Assembly: GCA_035906255.1 (NCBI GenBank)
Contig: JAMIFM010000010.1
Coordinates: 62,001-126,000 of the forward strand
Origin: SB11 sp035906255
GTDB taxonomy: Bacteria > Bacteroidota > Bacteroidia > UBA8524
Direction of reading: 5' to 3'
DNA length: 64,000 bases
How positions within the stretch are numbered: position 1 is the stretch's first letter; every line of letters begins with the position of its first letter. This document shows positions 16,574-25,919 of this stretch, piece by piece. The notes beneath the pieces are model-generated. The model was not told the origin of the DNA, did no database searches, and saw nothing but the letters and a program-made list of their open reading frames with translations. Position numbers and translations under genes: made by a program.

Positions 16574-17665
16574 ATGAGCGAAATAACCCGCCAGCAGGTA
16601 TTGGCCGCCCTTAGCCATGTGAACGACCCCGATTTGAATAAAGATTTGGTGACGTTGAACATGGTGAAGAATATAGCAATTGAAGGCAACAAAGTATCAT
16701 TTACGGTAGAGCTTACCACACCGGCTTGCCCTATGAAGGATTTGATACAAAATGCCTGCGTAAATGCTATAAAACATTTTATAAGCAAAGATGCCGAAGT
16801 GGAGGTTACAATGGGCTCACGCGTTACCACCCTGCGTGAGGGAGCCAGTGTATTACCCACCGTTAAAAATATTATTGCCGTTGCGTCGGGCAAAGGCGGT
16901 GTGGGTAAATCAACCGTATCGTCAAACCTTGCCCTTGCATTAGCAGCCCAAGGTGCCAAAGTAGGCTTATTAGATGCCGATATATACGGCCCCTCAATCC
17001 CTACTTTGTTTGGCTGTGCCGACCAAGCCCCCGATAGCCGCGAAGAAAACGGGCGCAGCATTATGATACCTGTTGAAAAGTACGGAGTGAAACTGCTTTC
17101 AATCGGGTTTATGGTGCAGCCCGGCCAAGCCGTTGTATGGCGCGGCCCGATGGTATCGTCGGCCATGCGTCAGTTTGTGAACGATGTAGATTGGGGCGAT
17201 TTGGATTATCTGATTATAGATTTACCTCCCGGTACGGGCGATATACACCTTACAATGGCGCAGATAGTGCCCGTTACAGGTGTGGTAATTGTTACCACCC
17301 CGCAAGAGGTAGCACTTGCTGATGCCCGCAAAGCCATCGGGATGTTTAACATACAAGGCATCACATTACCCATTATCGGGTTGGTAGAAAACATGGCGTA
17401 TTTCATCCCACCTGATAACGAAACTAAAAAATACTATATTTTTGGTCAGGACGGGGGTAAACAACTTGCCCGTGAATACGGATTGCCGTTTTTGGGCGAA
17501 ATACCTCTGGTGCAAACCATACGCGAAGCAGGCGATGAAGGCGTGGCATTAAAAACGAAGGATGCCCCCACAGCTCAGGCGTTTGCCCGTTTTGCCGAAT
17601 TAGCCGCGCAACAAATAGCCATACTCAATAGTCAAACCCAAACAAATGCCGCTGCTCAAAACTAA
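16574..17665 (+). CDS. mrp: Mrp/ApbC-type P-loop ATPase, Fe-S carrier
   Basis: The 363-residue protein has an N-terminal MIP18/DUF59 domain (about 5-85, with VNDPDLNKDLV and TTPACPMKDLI) and a ParA/MinD-like ATPase domain with the deviant Walker A SGKGGVGKST (about 104-113), DADIYGPS and LIIDLPPGTGD. Such proteins bind and transfer [4Fe-4S] clusters. The C-terminal CxxC that many Mrp proteins use is not seen: the matching segment reads ENMAYFIPPDNETKKYYIFG. The cysteine of the TPACPM motif in the DUF59 domain is kept. The nfu gene follows 30 bases downstream, which supports a cluster-assembly role. Confidence 0.9.
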   Translation: MSEITRQQVLAALSHVNDPDLNKDLVTLNMVKNIAIEGNKVSFTVELTTPACPMKDLIQNACVNAIKHFISKDAEVEVTMGSRVTTLREGASVLPTVKNIIAVASGKGGVGKSTVSSNLALALAAQGAKVGLLDADIYGPSIPTLFGCADQAPDSREENGRSIMIPVEKYGVKLLSIGFMVQPGQAVVWRGPMVSSAMRQFVNDVDWGDLDYLIIDLPPGTGDIHLTMAQIVPVTGVVIVTTPQEVALADARKAIGMFNIQGITLPIIGLVENMAYFIPPDNETKKYYIFGQDGGKQLAREYGLPFLGEIPLVQTIREAGDEGVALKTKDAPTAQAFARFAELAAQQIAILNSQTQTNAAAQN

Positions 17666-17695
17666 AAAAGTGTAAATTGCGGCCTAATAGAAGTG

Positions 17696-17932
17696 ATGAA
17701 CAACGAATTAGCACAAAAGATAGAAGACGTTTTGCAAACCATGCGCCCGTTTTTAAATGCCGATGGCGGTAATGTAGAACTGGTGGATATACAAGACGAT
17801 AAACACGTTACCCTGCGTTTGTTGGGGGCTTGCAGCAGCTGCGAAATGAGCCACATGACAATGAAAGCAGGCATAGAAGAAGGTATAAAAAAAGCCGTTC
17901 CTCAAATAGAATCGGTTAAGGCCATCAACTAA
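17696..17932 (+). CDS. NifU C-terminal-domain (Nfu) iron-sulphur scaffold
   Basis: The 78-residue protein is a stand-alone NifU C-terminal domain: IEDVLQTMRPFLNADGGNVE, LVDIQDDKHVTLRLLGACSS with CxxC at about residues 45-48, and GIEEGIKKAVPQIESV. A dimer holds one [4Fe-4S] cluster across the CxxC pairs and passes it to client proteins. I use ATG 17696; the GTG directly before it is the alternative. It is co-oriented with mrp, 30 bases behind it. Confidence 0.92.
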   Translation: MNNELAQKIEDVLQTMRPFLNADGGNVELVDIQDDKHVTLRLLGACSSCEMSHMTMKAGIEEGIKKAVPQIESVKAIN

Positions 17933-18061
17933 TTGCATTGTTAGCCGTCTATTAACCTGTGGATGACAATCCCTTTACGGTATGTTTACCGAAATAGGGT
18001 TTTCATCATTACAGAAAATAAATATTTTTGCCACTTTACCTATTAAAGTTCACTTATACGA

Positions 18062-20020
18062 ATGAAAAGGATACTACTTGTTTTTTTATTAATCAATGCA
18101 ATTGCAAAGGTGGGCACCGCCCAAACCGAAGAGCTTTTTACATTTGGCAGCAACAAAGCCTACTTGGATGAGTTTACCCGTCAGTTCTACAAAAACAACC
18201 CTGCTGAAAGTATCACACGCGATACTGCCAAGTATTACATGGGCTTGTTTGTAAACTTTAAACTAAAAGTACAGCAGGCCAAAGATTTGGGCATGGACAC
18301 TGCCGCTGATTTTGTGGCCGAAATGGCGCAATACAAAAAACAATTAGCCCAGCCATACATGGTGGATACATCGGCTAACGATATGCTGATAAACGAGGCA
18401 TACAACTACATGAAACAAGAGGTGAGAGCCAGCCACATAATGGTTGCTTTGAACCCCGAAGCATTACCGAAAGATACAATTGTAGCTTGGAACCGTGCCC
18501 TTGAGTTTAAATCTAAACTAAAAAGCGAGCCGTTTGATTCGGTGGCCAAAAAATATTCTGAAGACCAATCTGCCCAAACCAACCTTGGCGATTTGGGTTA
18601 CTTTACTGCTTTTGATATGATTTATCCGTTTGAAAAAGCGGCGTTCAATACCAAAGTAGGCGAGGTGTATGGCCCGTTCCGCACCCAGTTTGGTTACCAT
18701 ATCATAAAAGTTTGGGACAAGCGCGCCGCCCGTCACAAGGTACACCTTGCACACATAATGCTGCGTTTTTCGCAAGAGCCTAAGGACGATGAAATATTGC
18801 GTTTGAAGCAAAAGTTAGATTCAATCGCTTCTGAAATCAACTCAGGCCGCAGCACTTTTGAGGCAATGGCTAATGAGTACAGCGAAGATATTAATACAAG
18901 GGCTCGCGGTGGCGAATTAGGTTTCCTTTCAAGCACCGATCGCGGCTTCCCTGAAGAATTTAAAACGGTGGCCTATTCACTTAAAAATAACGGTGATGTG
19001 AGCCAAAGCGTAAAAACACAATACGGCTGGCACTTGCTGAAAAGGTTAGGTACAGAAGATTTGAAACCGTTGGATAGCCTGTATAACGATATTAAACGCA
19101 AAATATCAAACCCACGCGATGAGCGCTATACCCTTAGCCGTTTGGCAGTTATTGAAAGGATAAAAAAGGAATACAGCTTTAAAGAAGATAAGAACGTATT
19201 AGCCGGCTTTATTGCACGCGGCGATTCAGCCATTACTAAGGGCAAGTATGAGCACGTTAATTTACCTAATGGCAACAACGAACTGTTTAGCATCGGAACT
19301 AAAAAATACATCCTTAATGATTTTTCTAAATTCGTTGCTGTGAACCAGCAGCCGTTGGCTAATGCCGATTTGAAAATGACAATCGAAAACCTTTACAACA
19401 GCTTTGTGGAGCAATTGGTTTGGCAGTACGAAGAAAATAACTTGGAGGCTAAGTTTGATAAATACAAATACTTGGTGCAAGAATACCACGACGGTATTTT
19501 GTTGTTTAACCTTTCGGAAAAGAAAGTGTGGAACAAAGGAATTACTGATACTACGGGATTGAAAGAGTATTATGAGGCGAACAAAACCAAGTATATGTGG
19601 AAAGACCGCATAGAGGCTTCAATATATGAGTGCAAAACCGAAGACGTAGCCAACAAAGTGAAAAAATGGGTGAAAAAGAAATATGCCGATACTACTATAT
19701 CGCGCATGGCGCATGAGATTGACCCGTTGAGCCTTGCTATTAAAACAGGCAAATTTCAACAAGGGGAGCATCTTGTAACTGAGTTAGTGAAGTGGAAAAA
19801 AGGGAAATACATGGTAGAGAAAGACGGTAAATACTATTTTGTAGTTATCAAATCGGTTTTGAAGGCGCAGCCCAAAGCACTTAGCGAGGTTAGAGGCCCC
19901 ATTACCAGTGAATATCAAAATATGCTTGAAAAACAATGGATAGAGGAATTGAAACAACAATACCCTGTTACCATCAATCAAGCAAACTTTGATAAATTTT
20001 TAAACAGCATTCCCCGCTAA
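18062..20020 (+). CDS. Periplasmic peptidyl-prolyl isomerase, two parvulin domains
   Basis: The 652-residue protein begins with a signal peptide (MKRILLVFLLINAIAKVGTA). It has an N-terminal chaperone-like helical region, two parvulin domains (about 121-219, starting VRASHIMVAL and ending FGYHIIKVWD; and about 228-329, starting VHLAHIMLRF and ending YGWHLLKRLG) and a long C-terminal region of unknown fold (330-652). It should help outer-membrane and exported proteins fold. Two more parvulin domains are encoded by the next gene, so this is a local foldase pair. A -7 box TATTTTTG lies at 18023-18030. Confidence 0.88.
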   Translation: MKRILLVFLLINAIAKVGTAQTEELFTFGSNKAYLDEFTRQFYKNNPAESITRDTAKYYMGLFVNFKLKVQQAKDLGMDTAADFVAEMAQYKKQLAQPYMVDTSANDMLINEAYNYMKQEVRASHIMVALNPEALPKDTIVAWNRALEFKSKLKSEPFDSVAKKYSEDQSAQTNLGDLGYFTAFDMIYPFEKAAFNTKVGEVYGPFRTQFGYHIIKVWDKRAARHKVHLAHIMLRFSQEPKDDEILRLKQKLDSIASEINSGRSTFEAMANEYSEDINTRARGGELGFLSSTDRGFPEEFKTVAYSLKNNGDVSQSVKTQYGWHLLKRLGTEDLKPLDSLYNDIKRKISNPRDERYTLSRLAVIERIKKEYSFKEDKNVLAGFIARGDSAITKGKYEHVNLPNGNNELFSIGTKKYILNDFSKFVAVNQQPLANADLKMTIENLYNSFVEQLVWQYEENNLEAKFDKYKYLVQEYHDGILLFNLSEKKVWNKGITDTTGLKEYYEANKTKYMWKDRIEASIYECKTEDVANKVKKWVKKKYADTTISRMAHEIDPLSLAIKTGKFQQGEHLVTELVKWKKGKYMVEKDGKYYFVVIKSVLKAQPKALSEVRGPITSEYQNMLEKQWIEELKQQYPVTINQANFDKFLNSIPR

Positions 20021-20049
20021 GAGGAGTTATCCCCTTTGCGTCAGTTATA

Positions 20050-20089
20050 TTACCCCGCTTTGGTGCTTTTAGAGGCCATAGCGGGGTAA
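20050..20089. terminator. Long-stem hairpin between the two isomerase genes
   Basis: TTACCCCGCT (20050-20059) and AGCGGGGTAA (20080-20089) are perfect 10-base arms around a 20-base loop, 29 bases after the stop at 20020. There is no long T tract. A second imperfect hairpin (CGGGTGTGTTT at 20124-20134 with AAACACCCG at 20147-20155) follows. They could be terminators, or structures in the leader of the second gene. Confidence 0.5.
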
Positions 20090-20230
20090 ACTGTAAAATT
20101 TAAACAGCACAAACAAACCAAAACGGGTGTGTTTATCGTTTATAGCAAACACCCGGCATAATTTTATACAACAAATTACATACAGCTATTTACTTTGAAA
20201 GCAGCAAAGCATATTAACCCTTCAAAACCC

Positions 20231-21586
20231 ATGATAAAAACATTCATAGCAACCGTAGTGCTTTTTTTGACGGTGGGCGGCCTTTGGGCTCAGCCTGAGA
20301 CCGACGGGCGCATATTGGATGAAATTGTGGCTATTGTGGGCGATAACTACATTTTAAGGTCGGATATTGATAAAGAGTTTGCCACCTTAGAAGAACAATC
20401 GGGGGTGCAGTTTAAAGACGAAGACCGCTACCAGATATTAAACTCGCTGATTGCAAAAAAGATACTCCTGTACAAAGCACAGTTGGATAGTATTGTGATA
20501 GCCCCTGAAAGGGTGGACAGTGAAATTGAACGCCGGATGGCCTATATACTGGCTCAGTTTCCGGGTGGCGAGGATGATTTTGTTAAATACATCGGTAAAT
20601 CTATCGAAGAGTTTAAGGCACAAACGCGTGCCCGCTTGTACGAAGAAATGCTGGTGAATGAAATGCAGCAGAAAATCCTAAAGGATGTTAAAATAACCCC
20701 TTCGGAAGTTATAAAGTACTACGGTGATATACCCAAAGACAGTTTGCCGCAAATAAACGCAGAGGTTACACTGGCGCAGATTGTGCGGTTTCCTAAAGTT
20801 ACACAAGCTGAGAAAGACTATGCCCGTATGAAAATTGAACGCATACGGCAGGAAATTTTGGACGGAGCCGATTTTGCCATTACTGCCATTAGCGAATCTG
20901 ACGACCCGATGTCGGCTGCACGTGGGGGTGAATTGGGCTTTTTTGGGCGCGGGCAAATGGTGCCTGAGTTTGAAGCTGCTGCGTTTAAACTGAAATCCGA
21001 TACTATTTCTAAAATTATTGAAACCTCATTTGGTTACCACATTTTAAAACTGATTGAGCGTAGGGGCGAGCGAGTAAATGCTCGTCACATCCTTAAAATG
21101 CCCAAAACCGTAGCTGCCGATTTGCAGTTGCAGAAGTATGCGTTGGATACTCTTTTGGCTTCAATTAAAGAACAAAAGACAACGTTTGAAGATGCTGCAA
21201 AAAAATATTCTGACGATGAGCGTACCTCATCAAACGGGGGTAAAATAAGCGACCAAATGGGTAATTTTAAAGTAACCCTTGTTGAGTTGGATAAGGATGC
21301 CTTTGATGCAGTGGGAAAGATGAAAGCAGGTGATTATTACGGTCCAGTATATAGCAAGCAACAAGACGGTAAAGAGTGTTATAAACTGTTTTATCTGATT
21401 TCAGAAACAGAGCCTCACATTGCCGACCTTGATAAGGATTGGTTGAAAATACAAAATGCTGCCTTAGAAGCTAAGAAGGCCGAAGCTCTTGAGAAGTGGA
21501 TTTTCAAAAACAAAAAAGAATACTACATAAAGATAGTTGATAAATACGCTGAGCATCCCACCCTGCAACATTGGGTAAAAAAATAA
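20231..21586 (+). CDS. SurA-like periplasmic peptidyl-prolyl isomerase
   Basis: From ATG 20231 the protein has 451 residues and a clean signal peptide (MIKTFIATVVLFLTVGGLWA); a TTG at 20195 would add 12 residues without a reason. It has a SurA N-terminal chaperone domain (about 25-165; DEIVAIVGDNYILRSDIDKE, LIAKKILLYKAQLD) and two parvulin domains (about 180-285, EVTLAQIVRFP to GYHILKLIE; about 290-400, NARHILKMPK onwards). SurA escorts unfolded outer-membrane proteins through the periplasm. It is followed by the MoxR gene after 44 bases. Confidence 0.9.
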   Translation: MIKTFIATVVLFLTVGGLWAQPETDGRILDEIVAIVGDNYILRSDIDKEFATLEEQSGVQFKDEDRYQILNSLIAKKILLYKAQLDSIVIAPERVDSEIERRMAYILAQFPGGEDDFVKYIGKSIEEFKAQTRARLYEEMLVNEMQQKILKDVKITPSEVIKYYGDIPKDSLPQINAEVTLAQIVRFPKVTQAEKDYARMKIERIRQEILDGADFAITAISESDDPMSAARGGELGFFGRGQMVPEFEAAAFKLKSDTISKIIETSFGYHILKLIERRGERVNARHILKMPKTVAADLQLQKYALDTLLASIKEQKTTFEDAAKKYSDDERTSSNGGKISDQMGNFKVTLVELDKDAFDAVGKMKAGDYYGPVYSKQQDGKECYKLFYLISETEPHIADLDKDWLKIQNAALEAKKAEALEKWIFKNKKEYYIKIVDKYAEHPTLQHWVKK

Positions 21587-21630
21587 AGCACACAATAACC
21601 GTTTAACCCAACAAAACCAAGCACCGCCAC

Positions 21631-22596
21631 ATGGTAGAATACAAGAACGATGTTGAAGCCGCTGATGCCTTTACAGGTATTATAAAAAACCTTAAATCTG
21701 AAATACACAATGTGATTGTGGGGCAGGACAAAGTGATTGAAAACGTACTGATTAGTATGTTTTGTAACGGGCACTGTTTGTTGGTAGGTGTGCCCGGTTT
21801 GGCAAAAACCCTGTTGGTGAAAACCATTGCTGATGTAATGGACTTGAGCTTTAACCGCATACAGTTTACGCCTGATTTAATGCCCAGCGATATTACAGGT
21901 AGTGAGATATTGGATGAAAACCGCCATTTTAAATTTATTCGCGGGCCCATATTTGCCAATATTATTCTTGCGGATGAGATAAACCGTACTCCGCCCAAAA
22001 CGCAGGCTGCGTTGCTTGAAGCGATGCAGGAGAAAAACGTTACAGCGGCAGGCCAGATGCACGTATTGGATAAGCCTTTCTTTGTTTTGGCAACCCAAAA
22101 CCCAATTGAGCAAGAAGGTACGTATCCTTTGCCTGAAGCGCAGCTCGACCGTTTTATGTTCAATATTGTGTTGGATTACCCCAGCTTGCAGGAAGAAATT
22201 GATGTAGTAAAGAGCACCACTACTGATAATGACTCAAAAGCAGGTAAGGTAATTAGTGCGGCTGAGGTACAATATTTCCAAAAGCTGGTGCGTAAAGTGC
22301 CAGTTCCTGATAATGTAGTAGAGTATGCTGTGAAATTGGCTGCTAAAACACGTCCCTCATCAGCCACAGCATCCGATTATGTAAAACAATACCTTGAGTA
22401 TGGTGCAGGCCCCCGTGCAAGCCAGTATTTAGTAATGGGAGCTAAATGCCACGCTCTTTTCCGCAGCAAATACTCACCCGATATGGAAGATGTGCAAGCT
22501 GTGGCAGAGCCTATCCTGCGTCACCGTATCGTTAAAAACTACAAAGCCGAAGCCGAAGGTCTTACCGCTGAGGATATTATAAAAACCCTGCTGTAA
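21631..22596 (+). CDS. MoxR-family AAA+ ATPase
   Basis: The 321-residue cytoplasmic ATPase has Walker A GVPGLAKTLL (about residue 52), Walker B IILADEINR (about 111) followed by TPPKTQAALLEAMQE, sensor I ATQNPIEQEGTYPLPEAQLD with the Arg finger RF, and a C-terminal lid with RPSSATASDYVKQYLEYGAG then PRAS. MoxR ATPases act with DUF58/VWA proteins as chaperones in envelope stress and metal insertion. No DUF58 or VWA partner follows here; the next gene is an unrelated secreted protein 165 bases downstream. Confidence 0.92.
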   Translation: MVEYKNDVEAADAFTGIIKNLKSEIHNVIVGQDKVIENVLISMFCNGHCLLVGVPGLAKTLLVKTIADVMDLSFNRIQFTPDLMPSDITGSEILDENRHFKFIRGPIFANIILADEINRTPPKTQAALLEAMQEKNVTAAGQMHVLDKPFFVLATQNPIEQEGTYPLPEAQLDRFMFNIVLDYPSLQEEIDVVKSTTTDNDSKAGKVISAAEVQYFQKLVRKVPVPDNVVEYAVKLAAKTRPSSATASDYVKQYLEYGAGPRASQYLVMGAKCHALFRSKYSPDMEDVQAVAEPILRHRIVKNYKAEAEGLTAEDIIKTLL

Positions 22597-22761
22597 AAAG
22601 CAGCTACGTTTCCATACTTACTCGTTATTATTTCGTTTAGCTAAAAGCGGTATTAACAGATTGTTGTTTGTATAACCGATGATGTTATTATAACATTATT
22701 ATTTGTATGTGCTGACAACGTTTTTAAGTGTAATCCGCATCTTTGCAAAAGGTAGTTAGGT

Positions 22762-25700
22762 ATGGTTTTTTTAGCTAATAGGAGTATTTTCAAACAATTT
22801 ATCAGTGTGCTCTTCTTTTTGAGTACTCTTTTTACTTTCAATAGTTTAAAGGCAACCCATTTAATGGGTAGTGATATTACTTATCAGTGTTTAGGTAATT
22901 CACGTTATAGAATTACTCTTACTGTTTATCGTGATTGTGGGGGGATTGTATTAGGGTCAACATTTAATATGCCAATTAAATGCAAAAACTCGGCATGGAC
23001 AGGATCTTTGCAGGTAAGCAGGGTTAGTATTACAGACATTACAGGTATTGGTAGAACCTGCCCGGCATCATTCAAAAGCAAATGCGCAGGGGGTAGTTAT
23101 AAGTACGGTATTGAACAGCATGTTTTTGTGGGTACTGTTGATCTTTCTGCTGCTAAAAACAAGTGCAGTGAGTTAGTTGTCAGCTGGTCTCAAAGCGCCC
23201 GAAATAAAACTATCACTACCGGTGCTGCTGATGAGAATTTTTTTACAGAGGCAACCATTTTTACGGATATTAGCTGTAATAGTTCCCCTGTATTTACCAC
23301 CCCCGCTGCGGCTTTGGTGTGTTTAAATACCGATTTTGTATTTAATAACGGGGCATTGGATACGATAGATAACGATATACTAACCTATAAGTTAGTATCT
23401 CCGTTAGACGGATCAAATTCACCAATAGCATATACAAGTCCGTATTCTGCTCAAAAACCGCTTAGATTCGCAGGCTTTCCTGATGCCACATTGCCATTGC
23501 CAAACGGCTTTCACCTTGATACTTCAACAGGTAATCTCAATTTCAGACCCACTTTATTAAACCAAGTAACGGTAATGGTGCTTCAGGTTACAGAGTGGCG
23601 CAATGTGAATGGGGTGATGCGTGTGGTAGGTATTACGCGGCGCGATATGCAAATGAGCATAATAAGTTGCAGCAGTAATGCCCCGCCTCAAATAACTGCT
23701 ACACAAGACACTACCTGTCCCGGTGAGGAAGTATGTATTACCATTACTACTAATGATACCAACGCAACAGACTCGGTGTATTTGGATTGGAATAAGGGTA
23801 TTCCCAATGCTACATTTACTACGTTTCCGGGCTCAAACCCTAAGCAACAGGCAGGTAAACTGTGTTGGACTCCTAAGTCTGCTGATGGGAGAATAGAGCC
23901 TCATTATTTTACCGTTACAGCTAATGATAATTCATGCCCTTTACCGGGGCAAGCGGTGCAGGCTCTTAGTGTTTTTGTTGTGCCCACCTCACCCAAAATA
24001 ACGGTGAATGATACCAATCAGTGTGCAAATACGCACTTGTATAACTTCATTAATAGTACACCCAATAGGAACAGCTTTGTAACAAGCTGGCAAATGTCTG
24101 ATGCCACGGCATATAGCAGTTTGGATGTAGTAGGTAAGAAGTTTAACGATACAGGGAATTATATTGCTAAACTGATATTACACGATACGATAGAGGGTTG
24201 CAGAGATACATCGCAAATGACGGTGCGCGTGAAGCCTGAGCCTGATTTAGGACTTTCGTTGGTTAACTTCAACAGTTCGTATTGTATAGGCACAAACCCT
24301 ATCCCTTACACTTTGGTACCGGGGCCTCAGGGAGGCGTTTTCTCAGGAAAAAATGTAGTGGGTACTATTTATACCCCCAAGCTATTTGGGCCTGATACCA
24401 TTAAGTATTTTGTATCTGTGGATGGATGTGAAGATGATACGCTTATTTATACTACTGTGAGTTTAAAACCTAAAGCGGTATTTGCAGTGAATACCGCCGT
24501 ACAGTGTTTTAGTGCTCAACAATATAACTTTACTAACCAAACGGCCAACAGGGATAAAAACTACACCAATTGGCTATTGTCAGACGCAACTAACTATAAC
24601 AGCACTGATTTGGCGGGGAAAAAATTTGCCGATACGGGCTTGTTTATTGTTAAGCTGGTGGTTGAAGATACCGTTTCGGGTTGTAAAGATACTGCGCAAA
24701 CCACCGTGCGGGTAAAACCCGAACCCGATTTGAGCTTACCGTCGGTTGGTCTTAAAAGCCAATACTGCGTAACGTCAACCCCGCCTTCTATATTTCTTTT
24801 GGCCGGTCCTCAAGGGGGTGTTTTTTCAGGCAAAAATGTATCAGCAGGAACTGTTTATACTCCCCAAATTCTTGGCCGTGATACGGTTAAATACTCCGTA
24901 TCATTAAACGGCTGCAACGATGATACCCTACTTTTTGTTACCGTCAGTCCGCTACCCAAAGCCTCATTCACCATCAATAAAAAAGAGCAATGCTTTAGCT
25001 CACAGCAATTTGATTTTACTAATACTTCTGTTGTGGCAGCGGGAACATATACCAGCCGTTGGTTTTTTACCGGTGGATGGCAAACAAACAGCACTGATGC
25101 CAAACAAATCAAGTTTCCGGCAGCAGGTAGAAATAAGGTAGTATTAGAAATTTCTACGCAAGAAGGATGCGTTGATACCACCTCAGATACTGTAATGGTG
25201 TTTGCTGACCCAATTGCTGCCTTTACAGTACTTGATACGCATTATTGTTTAAAAACCGCTGATGTAATTTTAATCCCTGTACAACAAGGGGGCGTATTTA
25301 GTGGTAAGAATGTAAAAGGTAACGTGCTGTCTCCCGCAGCACCCGGTAATGATAGTGTTAAATACATGGTTTCGGCCAATGGCTGCACGTCACAATCGGT
25401 GCAATACTTTACGGTATATCCGCAGCCAAAGTTTACTTCGGCTGCAAATGATGTTAATTGCTTTAAAGAGCCTGTTACCCTTAATGTGGCCTTTCCACAA
25501 GCTGCGTATTTGTGGCACGACGGTAGTACTTCGCCTACTTATACCATTACTGATACGGGAAAATACCACGTGATTTTATACCATGTGTGTGATACCATTG
25601 AAAAAACCATTTTGGCCAAAGATTGCTATTTTGGGGTTACTCCTACGGCATTTACACCCAACGGCGACGGAGTGAATGATTATTTTATGCCGTTTATACT

Positions 25701-25911
25701 GAATGCTTCGCTCATGAACTTGAAAATATACAGCCGATGGGGTGAAAAGGTGTTTGAAAGTAATGATTTATCACAGGGCTGGGACGGGACTTTTAAAGGA
25801 GAAGCGTCGCCCGACGGGGTATATACGTGGGTGCTGGTAGTTGATTACATTAGCGAAGGACAAGTGCCTCGCAGCAGTGTAGAAAACGGTACGGTAACGC
25901 TGTTGAGATAA
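22762..25911 (+). CDS. Secreted PKD-like repeat protein with T9SS type B sorting domain
   Basis: The 1049-residue protein starts with a signal peptide (to about residue 31, ...NSLKATHLMGSDI) and the N-terminal domain often seen at the head of large Bacteroidota surface proteins (ITYQCLGNSRYRITLTVYRD). From about residue 410 come three diverged repeats of some 165 residues, each with a PKD-like half (ends VRVKPEPDL) and a half carrying GPQGGVFSGKNV. The end is a gliding-motility-type C-terminal domain: TAFTPNGDGVNDYFMPFIL, IYSRWGEKVFES, GWDGTFKGEASPDGVYTWVL, NGTVTLLR. This is a type B signal, so the protein should cross the outer membrane by T9SS and act at the surface, probably in adhesion. 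The TAA at 25909 is followed at once by RHS coding sequence of the orphan cassette. Confidence 0.88.
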   Translation: MVFLANRSIFKQFISVLFFLSTLFTFNSLKATHLMGSDITYQCLGNSRYRITLTVYRDCGGIVLGSTFNMPIKCKNSAWTGSLQVSRVSITDITGIGRTCPASFKSKCAGGSYKYGIEQHVFVGTVDLSAAKNKCSELVVSWSQSARNKTITTGAADENFFTEATIFTDISCNSSPVFTTPAAALVCLNTDFVFNNGALDTIDNDILTYKLVSPLDGSNSPIAYTSPYSAQKPLRFAGFPDATLPLPNGFHLDTSTGNLNFRPTLLNQVTVMVLQVTEWRNVNGVMRVVGITRRDMQMSIISCSSNAPPQITATQDTTCPGEEVCITITTNDTNATDSVYLDWNKGIPNATFTTFPGSNPKQQAGKLCWTPKSADGRIEPHYFTVTANDNSCPLPGQAVQALSVFVVPTSPKITVNDTNQCANTHLYNFINSTPNRNSFVTSWQMSDATAYSSLDVVGKKFNDTGNYIAKLILHDTIEGCRDTSQMTVRVKPEPDLGLSLVNFNSSYCIGTNPIPYTLVPGPQGGVFSGKNVVGTIYTPKLFGPDTIKYFVSVDGCEDDTLIYTTVSLKPKAVFAVNTAVQCFSAQQYNFTNQTANRDKNYTNWLLSDATNYNSTDLAGKKFADTGLFIVKLVVEDTVSGCKDTAQTTVRVKPEPDLSLPSVGLKSQYCVTSTPPSIFLLAGPQGGVFSGKNVSAGTVYTPQILGRDTVKYSVSLNGCNDDTLLFVTVSPLPKASFTINKKEQCFSSQQFDFTNTSVVAAGTYTSRWFFTGGWQTNSTDAKQIKFPAAGRNKVVLEISTQEGCVDTTSDTVMVFADPIAAFTVLDTHYCLKTADVILIPVQQGGVFSGKNVKGNVLSPAAPGNDSVKYMVSANGCTSQSVQYFTVYPQPKFTSAANDVNCFKEPVTLNVAFPQAAYLWHDGSTSPTYTITDTGKYHVILYHVCDTIEKTILAKDCYFGVTPTAFTPNGDGVNDYFMPFILNASLMNLKIYSRWGEKVFESNDLSQGWDGTFKGEASPDGVYTWVLVVDYISEGQVPRSSVENGTVTLLR

Positions 25912-25919
25912 CCTCATTT

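Noticed and set aside
22762..25911. The T9SS type B protein as part of the RHS operon
   Set aside because: It lies before the orphan cassette, two terminators and 500 gene-free bases, and its own secretion signal is complete.
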